A DNA stretch of 64,000 nt. It comes from Photobacterium atrarenae. GTDB taxonomy: Bacteria; Pseudomonadota; Gammaproteobacteria; Enterobacterales; Vibrionaceae. Below the pieces are notes generated by a model. The model was given only the letters and a program-made list of their open reading frames with translations. It did not search any database and had not been told where the DNA came from. Shown here one piece after another: positions 1-9,153 of the stretch (within the stretch, counting starts at the first letter, position 1; every line of letters begins with the position of its first letter). A program made the position numbers and the translations under genes. Location of the stretch: assembly GCF_024380015.1 (NCBI RefSeq), contig NZ_CP101508.1:3286902-3350901 (forward strand), written 5' to 3'.

Positions 1-208
1 GGATCAACCCGCCTTCATCGACCATGGTCAGCCCCAGCTCATCCATATCTTTAAAATGGCGATAGAAAGAGGTGGGTGCAATCCCGGCTTCCCGTGCGAC
101 TTCACGCAGGCTGAGACTCGAAAAGCTACGCTCGGCACTGAGCTGATTAAATGCAGCATCAATCAGTGAACGACGGGTTTTTTCTTTTTGCTGAGCCCTG
201 ATTCCCAT
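1..208 (-). CDS. fabR: FabR, TetR-family repressor of unsaturated fatty acid synthesis (5' part only)
   Basis: Only the first 69 codons lie in the window; the gene runs off the left edge. The visible protein starts [19 protein letters not shown] and contains the TetR-type helix-turn-helix, with [20 protein letters not shown] at about residues 31-50, which is the FabR DNA-binding signature. In Escherichia coli FabR represses fabA and fabB in response to the ratio of unsaturated to saturated acyl chains. The divergent neighbour sthA is the same as in E. coli, which supports the assignment. The C-terminal ligand domain cannot be inspected here. The ATG at 206-208 is the only reasonable start. 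Confidence 0.9.
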   Translation of the reverse strand, partial: MGIRAQQKEKTRRSLIDAAFNQLSAERSFSSLSLREVAREAGIAPTSFYRHFKDMDELGLTMVDEGGLI

Positions 209-486
209 GAACTTGTTGTTTCTCTGTAACCTTTTCTGCAACTATACGCGCTTTTGTTCGCCGGTTCAGCGAAAATCGCCTTTTTCACAGCAATCAGAAC
301 ATAGTAAATCCCGACCGTAGCTGAATCAAAGCAGTATTTGTCACTTTTAACAGACAGCTCACAGAGTTCCGGCTCCACAACGTGATCACCCCCAATCTAT
401 CAAGCGACTCTGATTTTACCGACTTCAGGAAAAAGTTAAACTATCGCGTAAGCAATGTTGCAAGGATGATAAGAAAGGCCTGAACA
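209..486. promoter_or_regulatory. fabR-sthA divergent intergenic region with candidate sthA promoter
   Basis: This 278-bp AT-rich gap separates two divergent genes. A candidate sigma-70 promoter for sthA is TTTACC at 415-420 and TAAACT at 437-442 with a 16-bp spacer, about 45 bp before the sthA ATG. I see no convincing additional gene or operator. Confidence 0.4.
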
Positions 487-1902
487 ATGACTAAGTCAAC
501 ACAACCACATGCCCAGCATTTTGATGCCATTATTATTGGCAGCGGCCCGGGGGGCGAAGGGGCTGCGATGGGGCTCACCAAAGCAGGCTTCAATGTTGCG
601 ATCATCGAGCGGGAGAACAGCGTCGGCGGCGGATGTACCCACTGGGGTACCATTCCGTCCAAAGCCCTGCGCCATGCCGTCAGCCGGATCATCGAATTTA
701 ACCAAAACCCGCTCTACTGCAAAAACAACTCCAGCCTCCACAGCACCTTCAGCCAGATCCTCGGCCACGCCCAGGACGTAGTCAGCAAACAGACCCGAAT
801 GCGCCAGGGGTTTTACGATCGCAACCACTGCACCATCATTCATGGTGAAGCCAGCTTTGTCGACAGCCACACCGTCGTCGTGAAAGCCGCTGACGGCAGC
901 CTCGACCGCTACAGCGCCGACAAGTTTGTGATTGCCACCGGCTCTCGGCCTTATCACCCGGCGGACGTTGATTTTAACCACCGCCGAATTTATGACAGCG
1001 ACTCGATCCTGCGCCTGAAGCACGATCCCCGCCACATCCTGATTTATGGTGCCGGAGTGATCGGCAGTGAGTATGCCTCAATTTTCCGCGGCCTGGGAGT
1101 CAAGGTGGACTTGATCAATACCCGTGACCGCCTGCTGGAGTTCCTCGACAACGAGATTTCCGACTCACTGTCCTACCACCTGTGGAACAGCGGCGCAATG
1201 ATCCGCAACGGCGAGGCCTATGAGCGGATCGAAGGCACCGAGGACGGCGTGATTTTACACCTCCAATCCGGCAAAAAGATGCGTGCCGACTGCCTGCTGT
1301 ATGCCAACGGCCGGACCGGGAACACCGATCGCCTGAACCTCGATAGTATCGGACTCACACCGGATTCGCGCGGTCAGCTCAAAGTCAACAATAACTATCA
1401 AACCGATGTCGAGCATATCTATGCCGTCGGTGATGTGATTGGCTACCCGAGCCTGGCCAGCGCCGCGTATGATCAGGGCCGCTTTGTCGCCCAGGCGATC
1501 AGCAATGGCGAAGCCGAAGGCTGCTTGATCGAGCATATTCCGACCGGGATCTACACCATTCCGGAGATCAGCTCGGTCGGCAAAACCGAGCAGGAACTGA
1601 CCGCCGAAAAAGTGCCGTATGAAGTCGGTCGCTCGCAGTTCAAGCACCTGGCCCGGGCCCAAATCGCCGGTACTGAAGTCGGCAGCCTGAAGATCCTGTT
1701 TCATCGCGACACCAAAGAGATCCTCGGAATCCACTGCTTCGGTGAGCGGGCGGCCGAGATCATCCACATCGGCCAGGCGATCATGGAGCAAAAAGGCGAA
1801 GGCAACACCATCGACTATTTCGCCAATACCACCTTCAACTACCCGACCATGGCCGAAGCCTACCGGGTCGCCGCCCTGAACGGCTTAAACCGCCTGTTCT
1901 AA
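487..1902 (+). CDS. sthA: Soluble pyridine nucleotide transhydrogenase (NAD(P)+ transhydrogenase, B-specific)
   Basis: The 471-residue cytoplasmic flavoprotein moves hydride between NADPH and NAD+, mainly draining excess NADPH. An N-terminal FAD-binding Rossmann motif ([13 protein letters not shown], about residues 15-27) is followed by [17 protein letters not shown] at about 47-63. Here the redox-active CxxxxC of other disulfide oxidoreductases keeps only one Cys, which is typical of SthA and separates it from lipoamide dehydrogenase. A second nucleotide-binding motif, [15 protein letters not shown], lies near residue 185, and the C-terminal dimerisation domain is complete. Length matches the family (E. 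coli 466). The start ATG has AAGG about eight bases upstream. It is divergent from fabR and ends at an intrinsic terminator. Confidence 0.96.
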   Translation: MTKSTQPHAQHFDAIIIGSGPGGEGAAMGLTKAGFNVAIIERENSVGGGCTHWGTIPSKALRHAVSRIIEFNQNPLYCKNNSSLHSTFSQILGHAQDVVSKQTRMRQGFYDRNHCTIIHGEASFVDSHTVVVKAADGSLDRYSADKFVIATGSRPYHPADVDFNHRRIYDSDSILRLKHDPRHILIYGAGVIGSEYASIFRGLGVKVDLINTRDRLLEFLDNEISDSLSYHLWNSGAMIRNGEAYERIEGTEDGVILHLQSGKKMRADCLLYANGRTGNTDRLNLDSIGLTPDSRGQLKVNNNYQTDVEHIYAVGDVIGYPSLASAAYDQGRFVAQAISNGEAEGCLIEHIPTGIYTIPEISSVGKTEQELTAEKVPYEVGRSQFKHLARAQIAGTEVGSLKILFHRDTKEILGIHCFGERAAEIIHIGQAIMEQKGEGNTIDYFANTTFNYPTMAEAYRVAALNGLNRLF

Positions 1903-1933
1903 GCCTGCCAAGGTTTCAGCGAAAACGCCCAAT

Positions 1934-1963
1934 AAAAAACGGAGCCGCAGCTCCGTTTTTTAT
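1934..1963. terminator. Bidirectional intrinsic terminator between sthA and cysQ
   Basis: A CGGAGC/GCTCCG stem (1940-1945 with 1950-1955) and CGCA loop is flanked by an A-run on the left and a T-run on the right, so it can end both convergent transcripts. Confidence 0.85.
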
Positions 1964-1984
1964 TATGTGACCAGCACGCGCCAA

Positions 1985-2818
1985 TCAAACTTCCATCATC
2001 CGGTTATCCGGGGTCAGGATCGTCGACCATGGCAGCGACTCATCACCCAGGGTGATGAAATTCGGGTTCTCCAGCGTATCGCGCTCATTGTAAGACAGCG
2101 GCGTCAGGTGCGTATTGAGGATCCTGCCGCCGGCTTCTTCAACAATACATTGCGTCGCCGCGGTATCCCACTCACCGGTCGGGCCCAGGCGCAGATAGCA
2201 ATCCACCGCCCCCTCAGCCACCAGGCAAGATTTCAGCGCTGCCGAGCCCAGCGGCACCAGATCATAGTTCAGCGACGGATCCAGCCGGTTGGTGATCGCC
2301 TGAATATCCTGGCGGCGGCTGATCGCCACCGCAATAGACTGGGTCGGCAACTCGTGTTTATGGGTCGAGATCCGCACCGTTTCTCCTTCCGGTGTGATCT
2401 TCCAGGCCCCTTTGCCGTCATAGGCGTAATACACCACCCCGGAGATCGGCGCGTACACCACCCCCATAATCGGCTGGTTGTCCGCCACCAGAGCAATGAT
2501 CGTCGCAAAGTCACCACTGCCGGCAATAAACTCCTGGGTGCCGTCAAGCGGATCCACCAGCCAGTAACGTTGCCACTGACGCCGTTCCGACAAAGGCACC
2601 GCGGCATCTTCCTCCGACAGAACCGGAATATCCGGCGTCAGTTCACTCAGGCGCTCGACCACCAGCTTATGCGCAGCCAAGTCAGCACTGGTCACCGGGG
2701 TATTGTCATTTTTGACCTGCTTTTCAAACTGGCCACGCTGGTAGATATCCAGGATCACCTGCCCGGAAGCCCGGGCAATGTCGATGACCGACGGTAATAG
2801 GTTCGATAAATCCATCAT
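1985..2818 (-). CDS. cysQ: 3'(2'),5'-bisphosphate nucleotidase CysQ
   Basis: This protein of about 277 residues belongs to the inositol monophosphatase superfamily and removes the 3'-phosphate from PAP, a by-product of sulfate assimilation. The Mg-binding signature is visible: LSEEDAAVP, then WLVDPLDGTQEFIAGSGDFAT, and near the C-terminus GEWDTAATQCIVEEAGG. Length fits CysQ (E. coli 246) with a slightly longer tail. It lies 6 bp downstream of nudE on the same strand, so the two are probably cotranscribed, as often seen in Vibrio. Two in-frame ATGs (2816-2818 and 2813-2815) follow an AGGAG; the second has the better spacing, so the protein may begin at MDLSN. Confidence 0.93.
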   Translation of the reverse strand: MMDLSNLLPSVIDIARASGQVILDIYQRGQFEKQVKNDNTPVTSADLAAHKLVVERLSELTPDIPVLSEEDAAVPLSERRQWQRYWLVDPLDGTQEFIAGSGDFATIIALVADNQPIMGVVYAPISGVVYYAYDGKGAWKITPEGETVRISTHKHELPTQSIAVAISRRQDIQAITNRLDPSLNYDLVPLGSAALKSCLVAEGAVDCYLRLGPTGEWDTAATQCIVEEAGGRILNTHLTPLSYNERDTLENPNFITLGDESLPWSTILTPDNRMMEV

Positions 2819-2824
2819 TCGCTC

Positions 2825-3376
2825 CTATCGGGAGAGTTGTTGTAAGGCCAGGAACAAGGCCGTAATACTGCGTGACTCAGCAAAATCGACATGAGTCAGC
2901 AGCTCTTCAGCCTGACTCAACGGCCAACGGACAATTTCCAACGGCTCGGGCTCATCCCCTTCCAGTTGCTCAGGATAAAGGTCTTGGGCCAGGAACAAGG
3001 TCATCTTGCTGGAAAAATATGACGGTGCCAGCACCACGTCTTTCAGCGGACGGAACTGACGGGCACCAAAGCCAATTTCTTCTTTCAACTCCCGGTTGGC
3101 AGCAACTTCAGCACTTTCCCCCGGATCGACCAGACCTTTCGGGAATCCCAGCTCGTAACGATCCGTTCCGGCAGCATATTCGCGGATCAACAGCAAATCG
3201 CCTTCGGCAGTCACCGGTACCACCAGCACGGCATGCCGACCGCTGGGCTTCATCCGCTCGTAGGTACGCTCGACGCCGTTGGAAAAACGTAAATCCAGCG
3301 ATTCAATCTTGAACAGCCGGGATTGCGCGACCACTTTGGTCGCCAGTATTTCTGGTTTGTTGTTGTCCGCCGCCAT
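2825..3376 (-). CDS. nudE: ADP compounds hydrolase NudE (Nudix hydrolase)
   Basis: The 183-residue Nudix enzyme hydrolyses ADP-ribose, Ap3A, NADH and related ADP-X compounds. The Nudix box GLVDPGESAEVAANRELKEE extends into IGF at about residues 82-104, matching Gx5Ex7REUxEExGU, and APSYFSSKM downstream is typical of NudE. The frame remains open upstream to a TTG at 3430, but I place the start at the ATG at 3374-3376. It has AGGA at good spacing, and the resulting N-terminus (MAADNNKPEILATKVV) aligns with E. coli NudE (186 residues). It precedes cysQ in a likely two-gene operon. Confidence 0.93.
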   Translation of the reverse strand: MAADNNKPEILATKVVAQSRLFKIESLDLRFSNGVERTYERMKPSGRHAVLVVPVTAEGDLLLIREYAAGTDRYELGFPKGLVDPGESAEVAANRELKEEIGFGARQFRPLKDVVLAPSYFSSKMTLFLAQDLYPEQLEGDEPEPLEIVRWPLSQAEELLTHVDFAESRSITALFLALQQLSR

Positions 3377-3533
3377 AACGTTATCCTGTGTTACCGTCAC
3401 CTGACCCATGGCCGGCTGCATTGGATGCAACTTTACCGTGCCACTGAATATTGGCTATTTAAGGCCAATCGCCGGATGAAATAAAGAGAATGATCGAAAA
3501 AGCGTTAAGTTGAATCGGTCAATTGTGCGCCGG

Positions 3534-4292
3534 CTAGAGGCGTCCGCGATAGTTCAACTGATAACGTCCTTTCGGATCCGGATTACCCAGCCACTTCAGC
3601 TGCTGGCCCAACTGCGCCGGAAACGCGGCGCCCGGCTTAAACCATCCGTTCAAGACGTATTGGCGGCTCGGCGTCAGCTCTGCCTGCCATTGACTCGACA
3701 CATCCGGTGAAGACTGGTTGGCACTGGCAACCACTTTGCCCTGGGCACAGCTGAGATCGGCAAGGGCCGAGCCCGGATTCAATGCCCCCATCGGCGTCGT
3801 AATACCACCTGAGGTCCAGGCCAGCGTCCCGTTCAACGTGTCACAAAACGGCGCCTGATACTGATAATCACGCACCGTCAGCTCCAGATTGCCCGCCAGC
3901 GAGATGGGTACCGGCACCCGGGCATAAGCCATCGCCTGCTGCGCCGGCAACGAGACCAGCAGGTTTTCAGCAAATGGGCCTTCCGCGCGATAGCCAACCC
4001 GGCCCCGCCCGATCAGGTTCAAATCACTACCCTGGCCAAAGCGAACATCGAAGGCGGCCTGGGCTGACAGTAAAGCGGCGATGTCCATCTGCCACTGCAC
4101 CCGCCCAAAATTCTGGCCCTGCCAGACAATTTGCGCGGCGCTGCCCTGCCAGGGTGTGCCGTCGAGCCCGGAGAGTGTCAGCCCCCGTACCTGAGGCATC
4201 TGCTGCCAGACCCAGCTGATCGGCACATGCGCAATCAGGCTGGCCACCAGGACAACGACAAATGAAAAACTGACGAGTAACTTATACTTCAC
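3534..4292 (-). CDS. gspN: Type II secretion system protein N (GspN/EpsN)
   Basis: The last gene of the gsp operon encodes a 252-residue inner-membrane protein with one N-terminal anchor (LLVSFSFVVVLVASLIAHVPI, in two parts about residues 4-24) and a periplasmic domain ending in GRYQLNYRGRL. GspN is an accessory inner-membrane component found in Vibrio and a subset of other type II systems; its precise role is unclear. The start is GTG (4290-4292) preceded by GGGGAT, and the gene begins only 2 bp after gspM, which implies translational linkage. Confidence 0.88.
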   Translation of the reverse strand: MKYKLLVSFSFVVVLVASLIAHVPISWVWQQMPQVRGLTLSGLDGTPWQGSAAQIVWQGQNFGRVQWQMDIAALLSAQAAFDVRFGQGSDLNLIGRGRVGYRAEGPFAENLLVSLPAQQAMAYARVPVPISLAGNLELTVRDYQYQAPFCDTLNGTLAWTSGGITTPMGALNPGSALADLSCAQGKVVASANQSSPDVSSQWQAELTPSRQYVLNGWFKPGAAFPAQLGQQLKWLGNPDPKGRYQLNYRGRL

Positions 4293-4294
4293 GA

Positions 4295-4771
4295 TTATCC
4301 CCGGCCCAACTGTAAACGACTGACTTCCACCACGCCGGCACTGTCACTTTTAGACACATCCAGAAACTGGGCATCAATCCCATGCTCGTCTTTCAAAAAC
4401 GCCAGCCAGTTGACCAGCGTATTAAACGGCAACGGCTGGACCCAAACCTGAACCGCATCATCGCGCGGCTGCATCCGGATCAGTTCAATCCGAAACCGGC
4501 GGGTGGTTTCATTCACCACCTGGTTCAGACCCTTATCACTAACCATTCCGGTGCTGCCCGAGCGTCCCCGCAGCGCCGTGATCTCATCTGCTTTGGCACT
4601 GACCCAGCTCAACAGCTGACGCTCACTCTGCAACCGCTGCGCGGCCAAATCCGCCCGACTGGCCAGCGGCTGCCAGATCCCCCAGTACAACACGGCTATA
4701 ACCAGGGCAATGCCGCCACCCAGGACCAGGCGCTGCTCGCGAACACTCAGGGACTTCCACCACGCATTCAT
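4295..4771 (-). CDS. gspM: Type II secretion system protein M (GspM/EpsM)
   Basis: This 158-residue bitopic inner-membrane protein has a short cytoplasmic N-terminus (MNAWWKSLSVREQRLVLGG), one transmembrane helix at about residues 17-34, and a periplasmic ferredoxin-like domain. GspM partners GspL in the inner-membrane platform that couples the GspE ATPase to pseudopilus assembly. Its ATG overlaps the gspL stop as ATGA, so expression is coupled. Length matches V. cholerae EpsM (about 165). Confidence 0.92.
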   Translation of the reverse strand: MNAWWKSLSVREQRLVLGGGIALVIAVLYWGIWQPLASRADLAAQRLQSERQLLSWVSAKADEITALRGRSGSTGMVSDKGLNQVVNETTRRFRIELIRMQPRDDAVQVWVQPLPFNTLVNWLAFLKDEHGIDAQFLDVSKSDSAGVVEVSRLQLGRG

Positions 4772-6066
4772 GACTTTCTCCTTAACACGACCGCGCCGGT
4801 CACCTGATTTTCCACTTTATTGAGCTGCCCCTGCTGCACGTCAAACTGCTCGGTCAACAGTAAGCGCAGTTGCTCGAAATGCTGAAACTCGGCGCCGCTT
4901 GCCTGCAACCGCAGCTCCGAACGATTCTGATCATATTTCACATTGAGGATATTGAGTTGCGGTACTTGACTCAACGCCGGCTGCAGCTGTGCCAGCCATG
5001 GCAGCAAGCCTTCACCATCACCACTGCCCCCCAAACGCGCCAGCTCACTGTTCATCTGACGCTTGAGGTAACTCTGCGACGGGATCCGCTTAAACTGCGG
5101 CAACACTTGGCGGAAAATCCGCTCACTCTCAGCTTTATACGCCAAGGCCTGCTGTTCCATCTGCTGGATGGACACCAAATGTTCAGCCACCATCGCCACC
5201 AACACCAGACCGGCAGCAATCGCCACCTTGCGCCAGGGCTTGAGATATTTGCGCCAGGCCGGTTGCAGCTTATACGGACCCGAGAGCAGGTTGACACCGC
5301 TGTCATCTGCGCCCAGCGCCAGCAACTGCATCACCAGCTCCGGCGTTTCGGCCTGCCACTGACCGGGAACGCCTGCCGGTGCCGGTGTATAATGGCGGAT
5401 CAGCACGGATGCGGCATCAACGGCTTCCCCGGTCTCAACCGGCTGAACAGCACGGGTAACTGCCGCTTCACTATCAGCGTTCTCATCCGCTTCGGCGACA
5501 TCCGCCATAATCGGTGCTTTCTGTGCCAGCAGCCAAGCGCCCAGCCAAGCGGGTTCAGCACAAATCCCCTGGGTCTCCGACTGGCGGATCAACCACTGCT
5601 CCTCCAGCTCTGCCGCGGTATAACTGTCCTTAAACAGCGGCAGACACAAGCAGTCGGGCACCAGTTTTTTCACATCCATGCCAGCTTCGCTCAAAGCTGC
5701 CAGCCAAGACTGAACTTTACGGTGCTCAACCACTGCCACATGCGCGGTCTGTCCTTCCCGCTTGAGCAGATGCACATGCAGCGCATCCACATCCTGCGCC
5801 AGCTCTTCTTCCAGCAAGTACGGCAGCACGGTCGCCAGCTGCCGCCCACTGCCAGACGGGATCACAACTTCCGTCAGTAACACATCACTGGCAGGGATCA
5901 GTGCAAACACCGGGCGCTGGGCAGCATATTCTTCCAGCTCACTCAGCTGGTCCAGACTGGCCAACTGACCCGACGCGATCACCTCTTTTTGCTGTCGCGA
6001 CCAGACCAGCCATTGCACCGGCTGCTCCGGCCGGCTACTGAGCCTTATCGTCAGAAACTCGCTCAC
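4768..6066 (-). CDS. gspL: Type II secretion system protein L (GspL/EpsL)
   Basis: GspL recruits the GspE ATPase to the inner-membrane platform. The 432-residue protein has a large actin-like cytoplasmic domain, one transmembrane segment (VAIAAGLVLVAMVAEHLV, about residues 278-295) and a periplasmic ferredoxin-like domain. I choose the GTG at 6064-6066, giving VSEFLTIRLSS. A strong GGAGGA lies six bases upstream, and V. cholerae EpsL begins MSEFLTVRLSS. The longer open frame reaches 6093 but has no comparable ribosome site. The gene overlaps the end of gspK by 32 bp, which keeps the operon compact. Confidence 0.93.
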   Translation of the reverse strand: MSEFLTIRLSSRPEQPVQWLVWSRQQKEVIASGQLASLDQLSELEEYAAQRPVFALIPASDVLLTEVVIPSGSGRQLATVLPYLLEEELAQDVDALHVHLLKREGQTAHVAVVEHRKVQSWLAALSEAGMDVKKLVPDCLCLPLFKDSYTAAELEEQWLIRQSETQGICAEPAWLGAWLLAQKAPIMADVAEADENADSEAAVTRAVQPVETGEAVDAASVLIRHYTPAPAGVPGQWQAETPELVMQLLALGADDSGVNLLSGPYKLQPAWRKYLKPWRKVAIAAGLVLVAMVAEHLVSIQQMEQQALAYKAESERIFRQVLPQFKRIPSQSYLKRQMNSELARLGGSGDGEGLLPWLAQLQPALSQVPQLNILNVKYDQNRSELRLQASGAEFQHFEQLRLLLTEQFDVQQGQLNKVENQVTGAVVLRRKS

Positions 6067-7042
6067 TGATTCCTCCATAACGGCGCCGAACAACGGTCAC
6101 CTTGTCCTGGCCCTCACGCTTGATCAGGGCCACAAGTCTTACTCTGGATCGATCCACCCGGATCTCGGTATCCAGTTGAAAATAATTACTACTGACCGCC
6201 AGGTGCTCTCTGGCGCGCTTTTGTACATCGCTGCTCAGCCGGCTGATCGTCGACTCGCCCATAAAGGCATCTACGGTCTGCCAGCCATCATAAGGACGGT
6301 TGCCGATCAGCGTGGTGGCATCAGACTTCGGCAGCTCCGGTGCAAACAGCCCGACCAACAGTGCAGCCTGATCCTCAGCGATGGTGTTGACGTTGAGCAC
6401 CAGATCCCGACTGGGAATCGCGCACAGCAACGTTCTGACTTTTTGATAAATCCGGGCGCTCACCCCGTTGACGGCCCGAAACTCACTGACATCGGCCATC
6501 ATTCCCATCGGCGGCAGGTAGGCCGGCTGAAAGCCTTCATAGGTACTGTCTCCAGCCCCGAATGGCGCATTCACCGCCTCGGCCGGATCGACATATTCCC
6601 AACTGGAGTCAGCGATCACTTCGGCGTCGTAGCTGTCAATCCCGCTCTCTTCCAACACCGATTGCAGGTAGCGCACCAGGAACGGCTTCTGGCTTCGATC
6701 ATCTGGCAGCGGCAGCTCCGACAGGGCATTGAGGTTAAAACAGGCCTGACGATCGAAGATATTGCCCACCGCTTCGCCGCCTTCCAGCGGATAACGCTGC
6801 CCCCGGGTTGCCCAGACCTGACTCAAGTTGACAGTATCACTGTCGCTGAGGCTCTGATCGATGGCGACTTTCGCCAACGCTTCCATCCCCTGCGCGTACC
6901 AGTAGGCCTGTTGGTTCTGGAGCTGGTTCTCCACCCGGTAGAAGTTAAACTGTAAGCGTTCACTCATCTGCGCCGCCAAGAGCGTCATCAGGGCCAGGAT
7001 CATCAGCACCACAATCAGGGCGACACCGCGCTGCTGCTTCAT
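6035..7042 (-). CDS. gspK: Type II secretion minor pseudopilin GspK (EpsK)
   Basis: This 335-residue tip pseudopilin begins MKQQRGVALIVVLMILALMTLL. The prepilin peptidase site follows the Gly. Position +5 of the mature protein is not the usual Glu, which is characteristic of GspK because it sits at the tip of the pseudopilus with GspI and GspJ. The large alpha-helical insertion domain typical of GspK accounts for the greater length relative to other pseudopilins. The start codon overlaps the end of gspJ (TGATG). Confidence 0.93.
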   Translation of the reverse strand: MKQQRGVALIVVLMILALMTLLAAQMSERLQFNFYRVENQLQNQQAYWYAQGMEALAKVAIDQSLSDSDTVNLSQVWATRGQRYPLEGGEAVGNIFDRQACFNLNALSELPLPDDRSQKPFLVRYLQSVLEESGIDSYDAEVIADSSWEYVDPAEAVNAPFGAGDSTYEGFQPAYLPPMGMMADVSEFRAVNGVSARIYQKVRTLLCAIPSRDLVLNVNTIAEDQAALLVGLFAPELPKSDATTLIGNRPYDGWQTVDAFMGESTISRLSSDVQKRAREHLAVSSNYFQLDTEIRVDRSRVRLVALIKREGQDKVTVVRRRYGGISERVSDDKAQ

Positions 7043-7737
7043 CAGCCCTCCTCCTTGGCTTTCGACGCCAGGGCCGAGACCGGCAGCATATACACCCGCT
7101 CAATCTCACCGAAATCTGCCAGCGTCAGCCGGATCCGCACCCCTTGCGGCAGAGTCGAATCCTGATTCCAGTGCTCCAGCCATTTCTTGTCCTGGTAGAA
7201 ACGCACTTCGAGCTTCGTAACATCCGCCAGGATCGGACGGACCAGCGGCTCAGCACCGACCACGGTATCCGGATAGCGGAACCAGACCCGCTCTAAGGTA
7301 TCATCCACAATCCGGTAACCAACCCGAACATTCTCCCCACGCGGAAACATCTGCTGCGGATTCTGCCACCCGGTACGAGTAAACATGATACCGTCGCTGG
7401 ACGAATCAAGCAGATACTCCCCGCTCAGCAGCAACTTGCCGCTGGGCGCTTCCCCCTGATTCCGAGTCCGACGCGCGACAATCTGGCGAAAGTCGTTATC
7501 CATCATCACCACGGCCCGCTGGATTTGCTGCAATCGCTCATTGTGCTCGCGCGACTGCTGATCGCTGATCTGGACCCCGTTCATCACCTGATAAGCCGAC
7601 AGACTCAGCATTGCAAACACTGCAATGGCCACCAGTACCTCCAACAGGGTAAACCCCGCCTGGCTCTGGCCGACCGGCCCCTGACGCCCGCCATTCAGGT
7701 CCATGCGGGCTACGCGTAAACCATTAGTTTTCAACAT
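7042..7737 (-). CDS. gspJ: Type II secretion minor pseudopilin GspJ (EpsJ)
   Basis: A 231-residue minor pseudopilin with a longer leader than its neighbours. The prepilin cleavage motif AGFTLLEVLVAIAVFAMLS lies at about residues 27-45, followed by the soluble domain (PQQMFPRGENVRVGYRI, LERVWFRYPD) that matches EpsJ. GspJ forms the tip complex with GspI and GspK. The ATG at 7735-7737 lies inside the 3' end of gspI (14-bp overlap). An internal ATG at MDLNGG would shorten the leader, but the longer start resembles the V. cholerae protein. Confidence 0.92.
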   Translation of the reverse strand: MLKTNGLRVARMDLNGGRQGPVGQSQAGFTLLEVLVAIAVFAMLSLSAYQVMNGVQISDQQSREHNERLQQIQRAVVMMDNDFRQIVARRTRNQGEAPSGKLLLSGEYLLDSSSDGIMFTRTGWQNPQQMFPRGENVRVGYRIVDDTLERVWFRYPDTVVGAEPLVRPILADVTKLEVRFYQDKKWLEHWNQDSTLPQGVRIRLTLADFGEIERVYMLPVSALASKAKEEG

Positions 7738-8083
7738 AAGTTCTCAGCGTGACCACGGACTGCTTGCGAGCAGCATCTGTCGCCACCGTCACATCCAGCG
7801 CCCGCAGAAACCCATCTGCAGTCTTACTGCTTTTAATCGACCAGTACCATTCGCGGCCGGCCAACTCCGATTTGCCTTTTTTTTCCGATGACGGGATTTC
7901 CCCGGACAGGCGAACTTTGGCCAACTCGTTATCGGCGACCATGGCCGCGAATGTTTTTTCTTCCAGATAACCAAGGGTATTGAGATGCTGGCTGACCGCC
8001 TTCATCACGCTCAGTGCCGCGGTGGCGAACACCGCCAGGGCGACCAGCACTTCCAGCAAGGTCATGCCACGACTGGCTTTCAT
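7724..8083 (-). CDS. gspI: Type II secretion minor pseudopilin GspI (EpsI)
   Basis: A 119-residue minor pseudopilin starting MKASRGMTLLEVLVALAVFAT. The type IV prepilin cleavage site follows Gly6, and Glu at mature position 5 is kept. GspI organises the GspI-J-K tip that primes pseudopilus growth. The start overlaps the stop of gspH as ATGA. Length matches EpsI (about 117). Confidence 0.92.
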   Translation of the reverse strand: MKASRGMTLLEVLVALAVFATAALSVMKAVSQHLNTLGYLEEKTFAAMVADNELAKVRLSGEIPSSEKKGKSELAGREWYWSIKSSKTADGFLRALDVTVATDAARKQSVVTLRTYVEN

Positions 8084-8667
8084 CGGCGCCTCCGCTCAGC
8101 CAGACTTGCCACGGTTTCTCCCGGCGGCAGCAAATGGAGCTGACCGATTTCATCGGCCTGGACCCGCCAGAACTGATTCTCGCCCGTGACTTCAAATTCA
8201 AGGGTAAACGGGGTGTACTCCCCGCTTGCCATCACCACCACCTGCGGCGGCTTAATTTTGTTTTGATCCGTTTGTTCAGCAAACAGGTCTTCATCAAACA
8301 AGGAGCCCGGTTGGAACAGCCGATCCTGATCCTGCCAGGAGTAACTGCCAATCTCGACCCGCAGCCGGATATCATCGTCCATCTCCACCTGGGTAAAGTA
8401 GCGCGAGGTATCCAGCGGTTTCCAGTGCTGACCGGTTAGCTGAAGAAACTGATAGCTGCCCCGCTCGACCCGGATCCCGTAGTCGAGCCCGTTGAGCAGG
8501 GCATCTTCGCCCAACAGCTGCACCAGGTGATGAAAACGTGTAGCCTCTTCCTTGACCCGGTCTTCCTGACTTTCCGGGAAGGTTGCAATCACCGCCACCG
8601 CACTGGTAGCGAGTAACACCAGCACCAGCATCAGTTCGATCAGGGTAAAGCCCGCCGCACGTTTCAT
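8080..8667 (-). CDS. gspH: Type II secretion minor pseudopilin GspH (EpsH)
   Basis: A 195-residue minor pseudopilin beginning MKRAAGFTLIELMLVLVLLA, with cleavage after Gly6 and a Glu at mature position 5. GspH links the major pseudopilin GspG to the tip complex. The open frame extends upstream to a TTG at 8688, but the ATG at 8665-8667 is preferred because GAGAGA precedes it at workable spacing and it leaves the short leader expected of a pseudopilin. It is the gene after gspG, 27 bp downstream. Confidence 0.92.
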   Translation of the reverse strand: MKRAAGFTLIELMLVLVLLATSAVAVIATFPESQEDRVKEEATRFHHLVQLLGEDALLNGLDYGIRVERGSYQFLQLTGQHWKPLDTSRYFTQVEMDDDIRLRVEIGSYSWQDQDRLFQPGSLFDEDLFAEQTDQNKIKPPQVVVMASGEYTPFTLEFEVTGENQFWRVQADEIGQLHLLPPGETVASLAERRRR

Positions 8668-8694
8668 CACAGTCTCTCTCGGTGCCAAGCCGGC

Positions 8695-9129
8695 TTAGAA
8701 GTCCAGCATGTTCCAGTTGCCGATATCGGTATTGACCCCTTCACCGCCTTCCTGGCCGTCAGCACCCAGGCTGAAGATATCCACCGGACCATTTTCACCC
8801 GGCATCACATACTGGTACGCATTACCCCAAGGGTCCTGCGGCAGGCGCTTAATGTAGCCACCGTTACGATAGTTGCGCGGCTCCGGGCTGGACGATGGCA
8901 TCGAGACCAGCGCATCCAGACCCTGATCGGTTGTCGGGTAGACGCTGTTATCCAGTTTGTACATATCCAGCGCCTGCTCCAGCGCACTGATGTCTGTGAC
9001 CACTTTCTGCTGATCGGCCTTCTCTTTATTACCGAGCAGATTCGGCACCACCAGACTGGCCAGGACACCCAGGATCACGATCACGACCATCACTTCGAGC
9101 AGCGTAAAGCCGCGTTGTTTGCGTTGCAT
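8695..9129 (-). CDS. gspG: Type II secretion major pseudopilin GspG (EpsG)
   Basis: The 144-residue major subunit of the secretion pseudopilus. It starts MQRKQRGFTLLEVMVVIVIL with a classic prepilin peptidase site after Gly7. The mature domain has the GspG hallmarks: NKEKADQQK, YKLDNSVYPTTDQGLDALV, and the C-terminal acidic loop (DIFSLGADGQEGGEGVNTDI) that binds calcium in this family. GspG polymerises into the pilus-like rod that pushes folded substrates through GspD. Length and order between gspF and gspH match the Vibrio eps operon. Confidence 0.96.
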   Translation of the reverse strand: MQRKQRGFTLLEVMVVIVILGVLASLVVPNLLGNKEKADQQKVVTDISALEQALDMYKLDNSVYPTTDQGLDALVSMPSSSPEPRNYRNGGYIKRLPQDPWGNAYQYVMPGENGPVDIFSLGADGQEGGEGVNTDIGNWNMLDF

Positions 9130-9153
9130 TGAAAAACCTCCAAAGAATAAAAC

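Noticed and set aside
3377..3430. TTG start giving a longer NudE
   Set aside because: The ATG at 3376 has a better ribosome site and matches family length.
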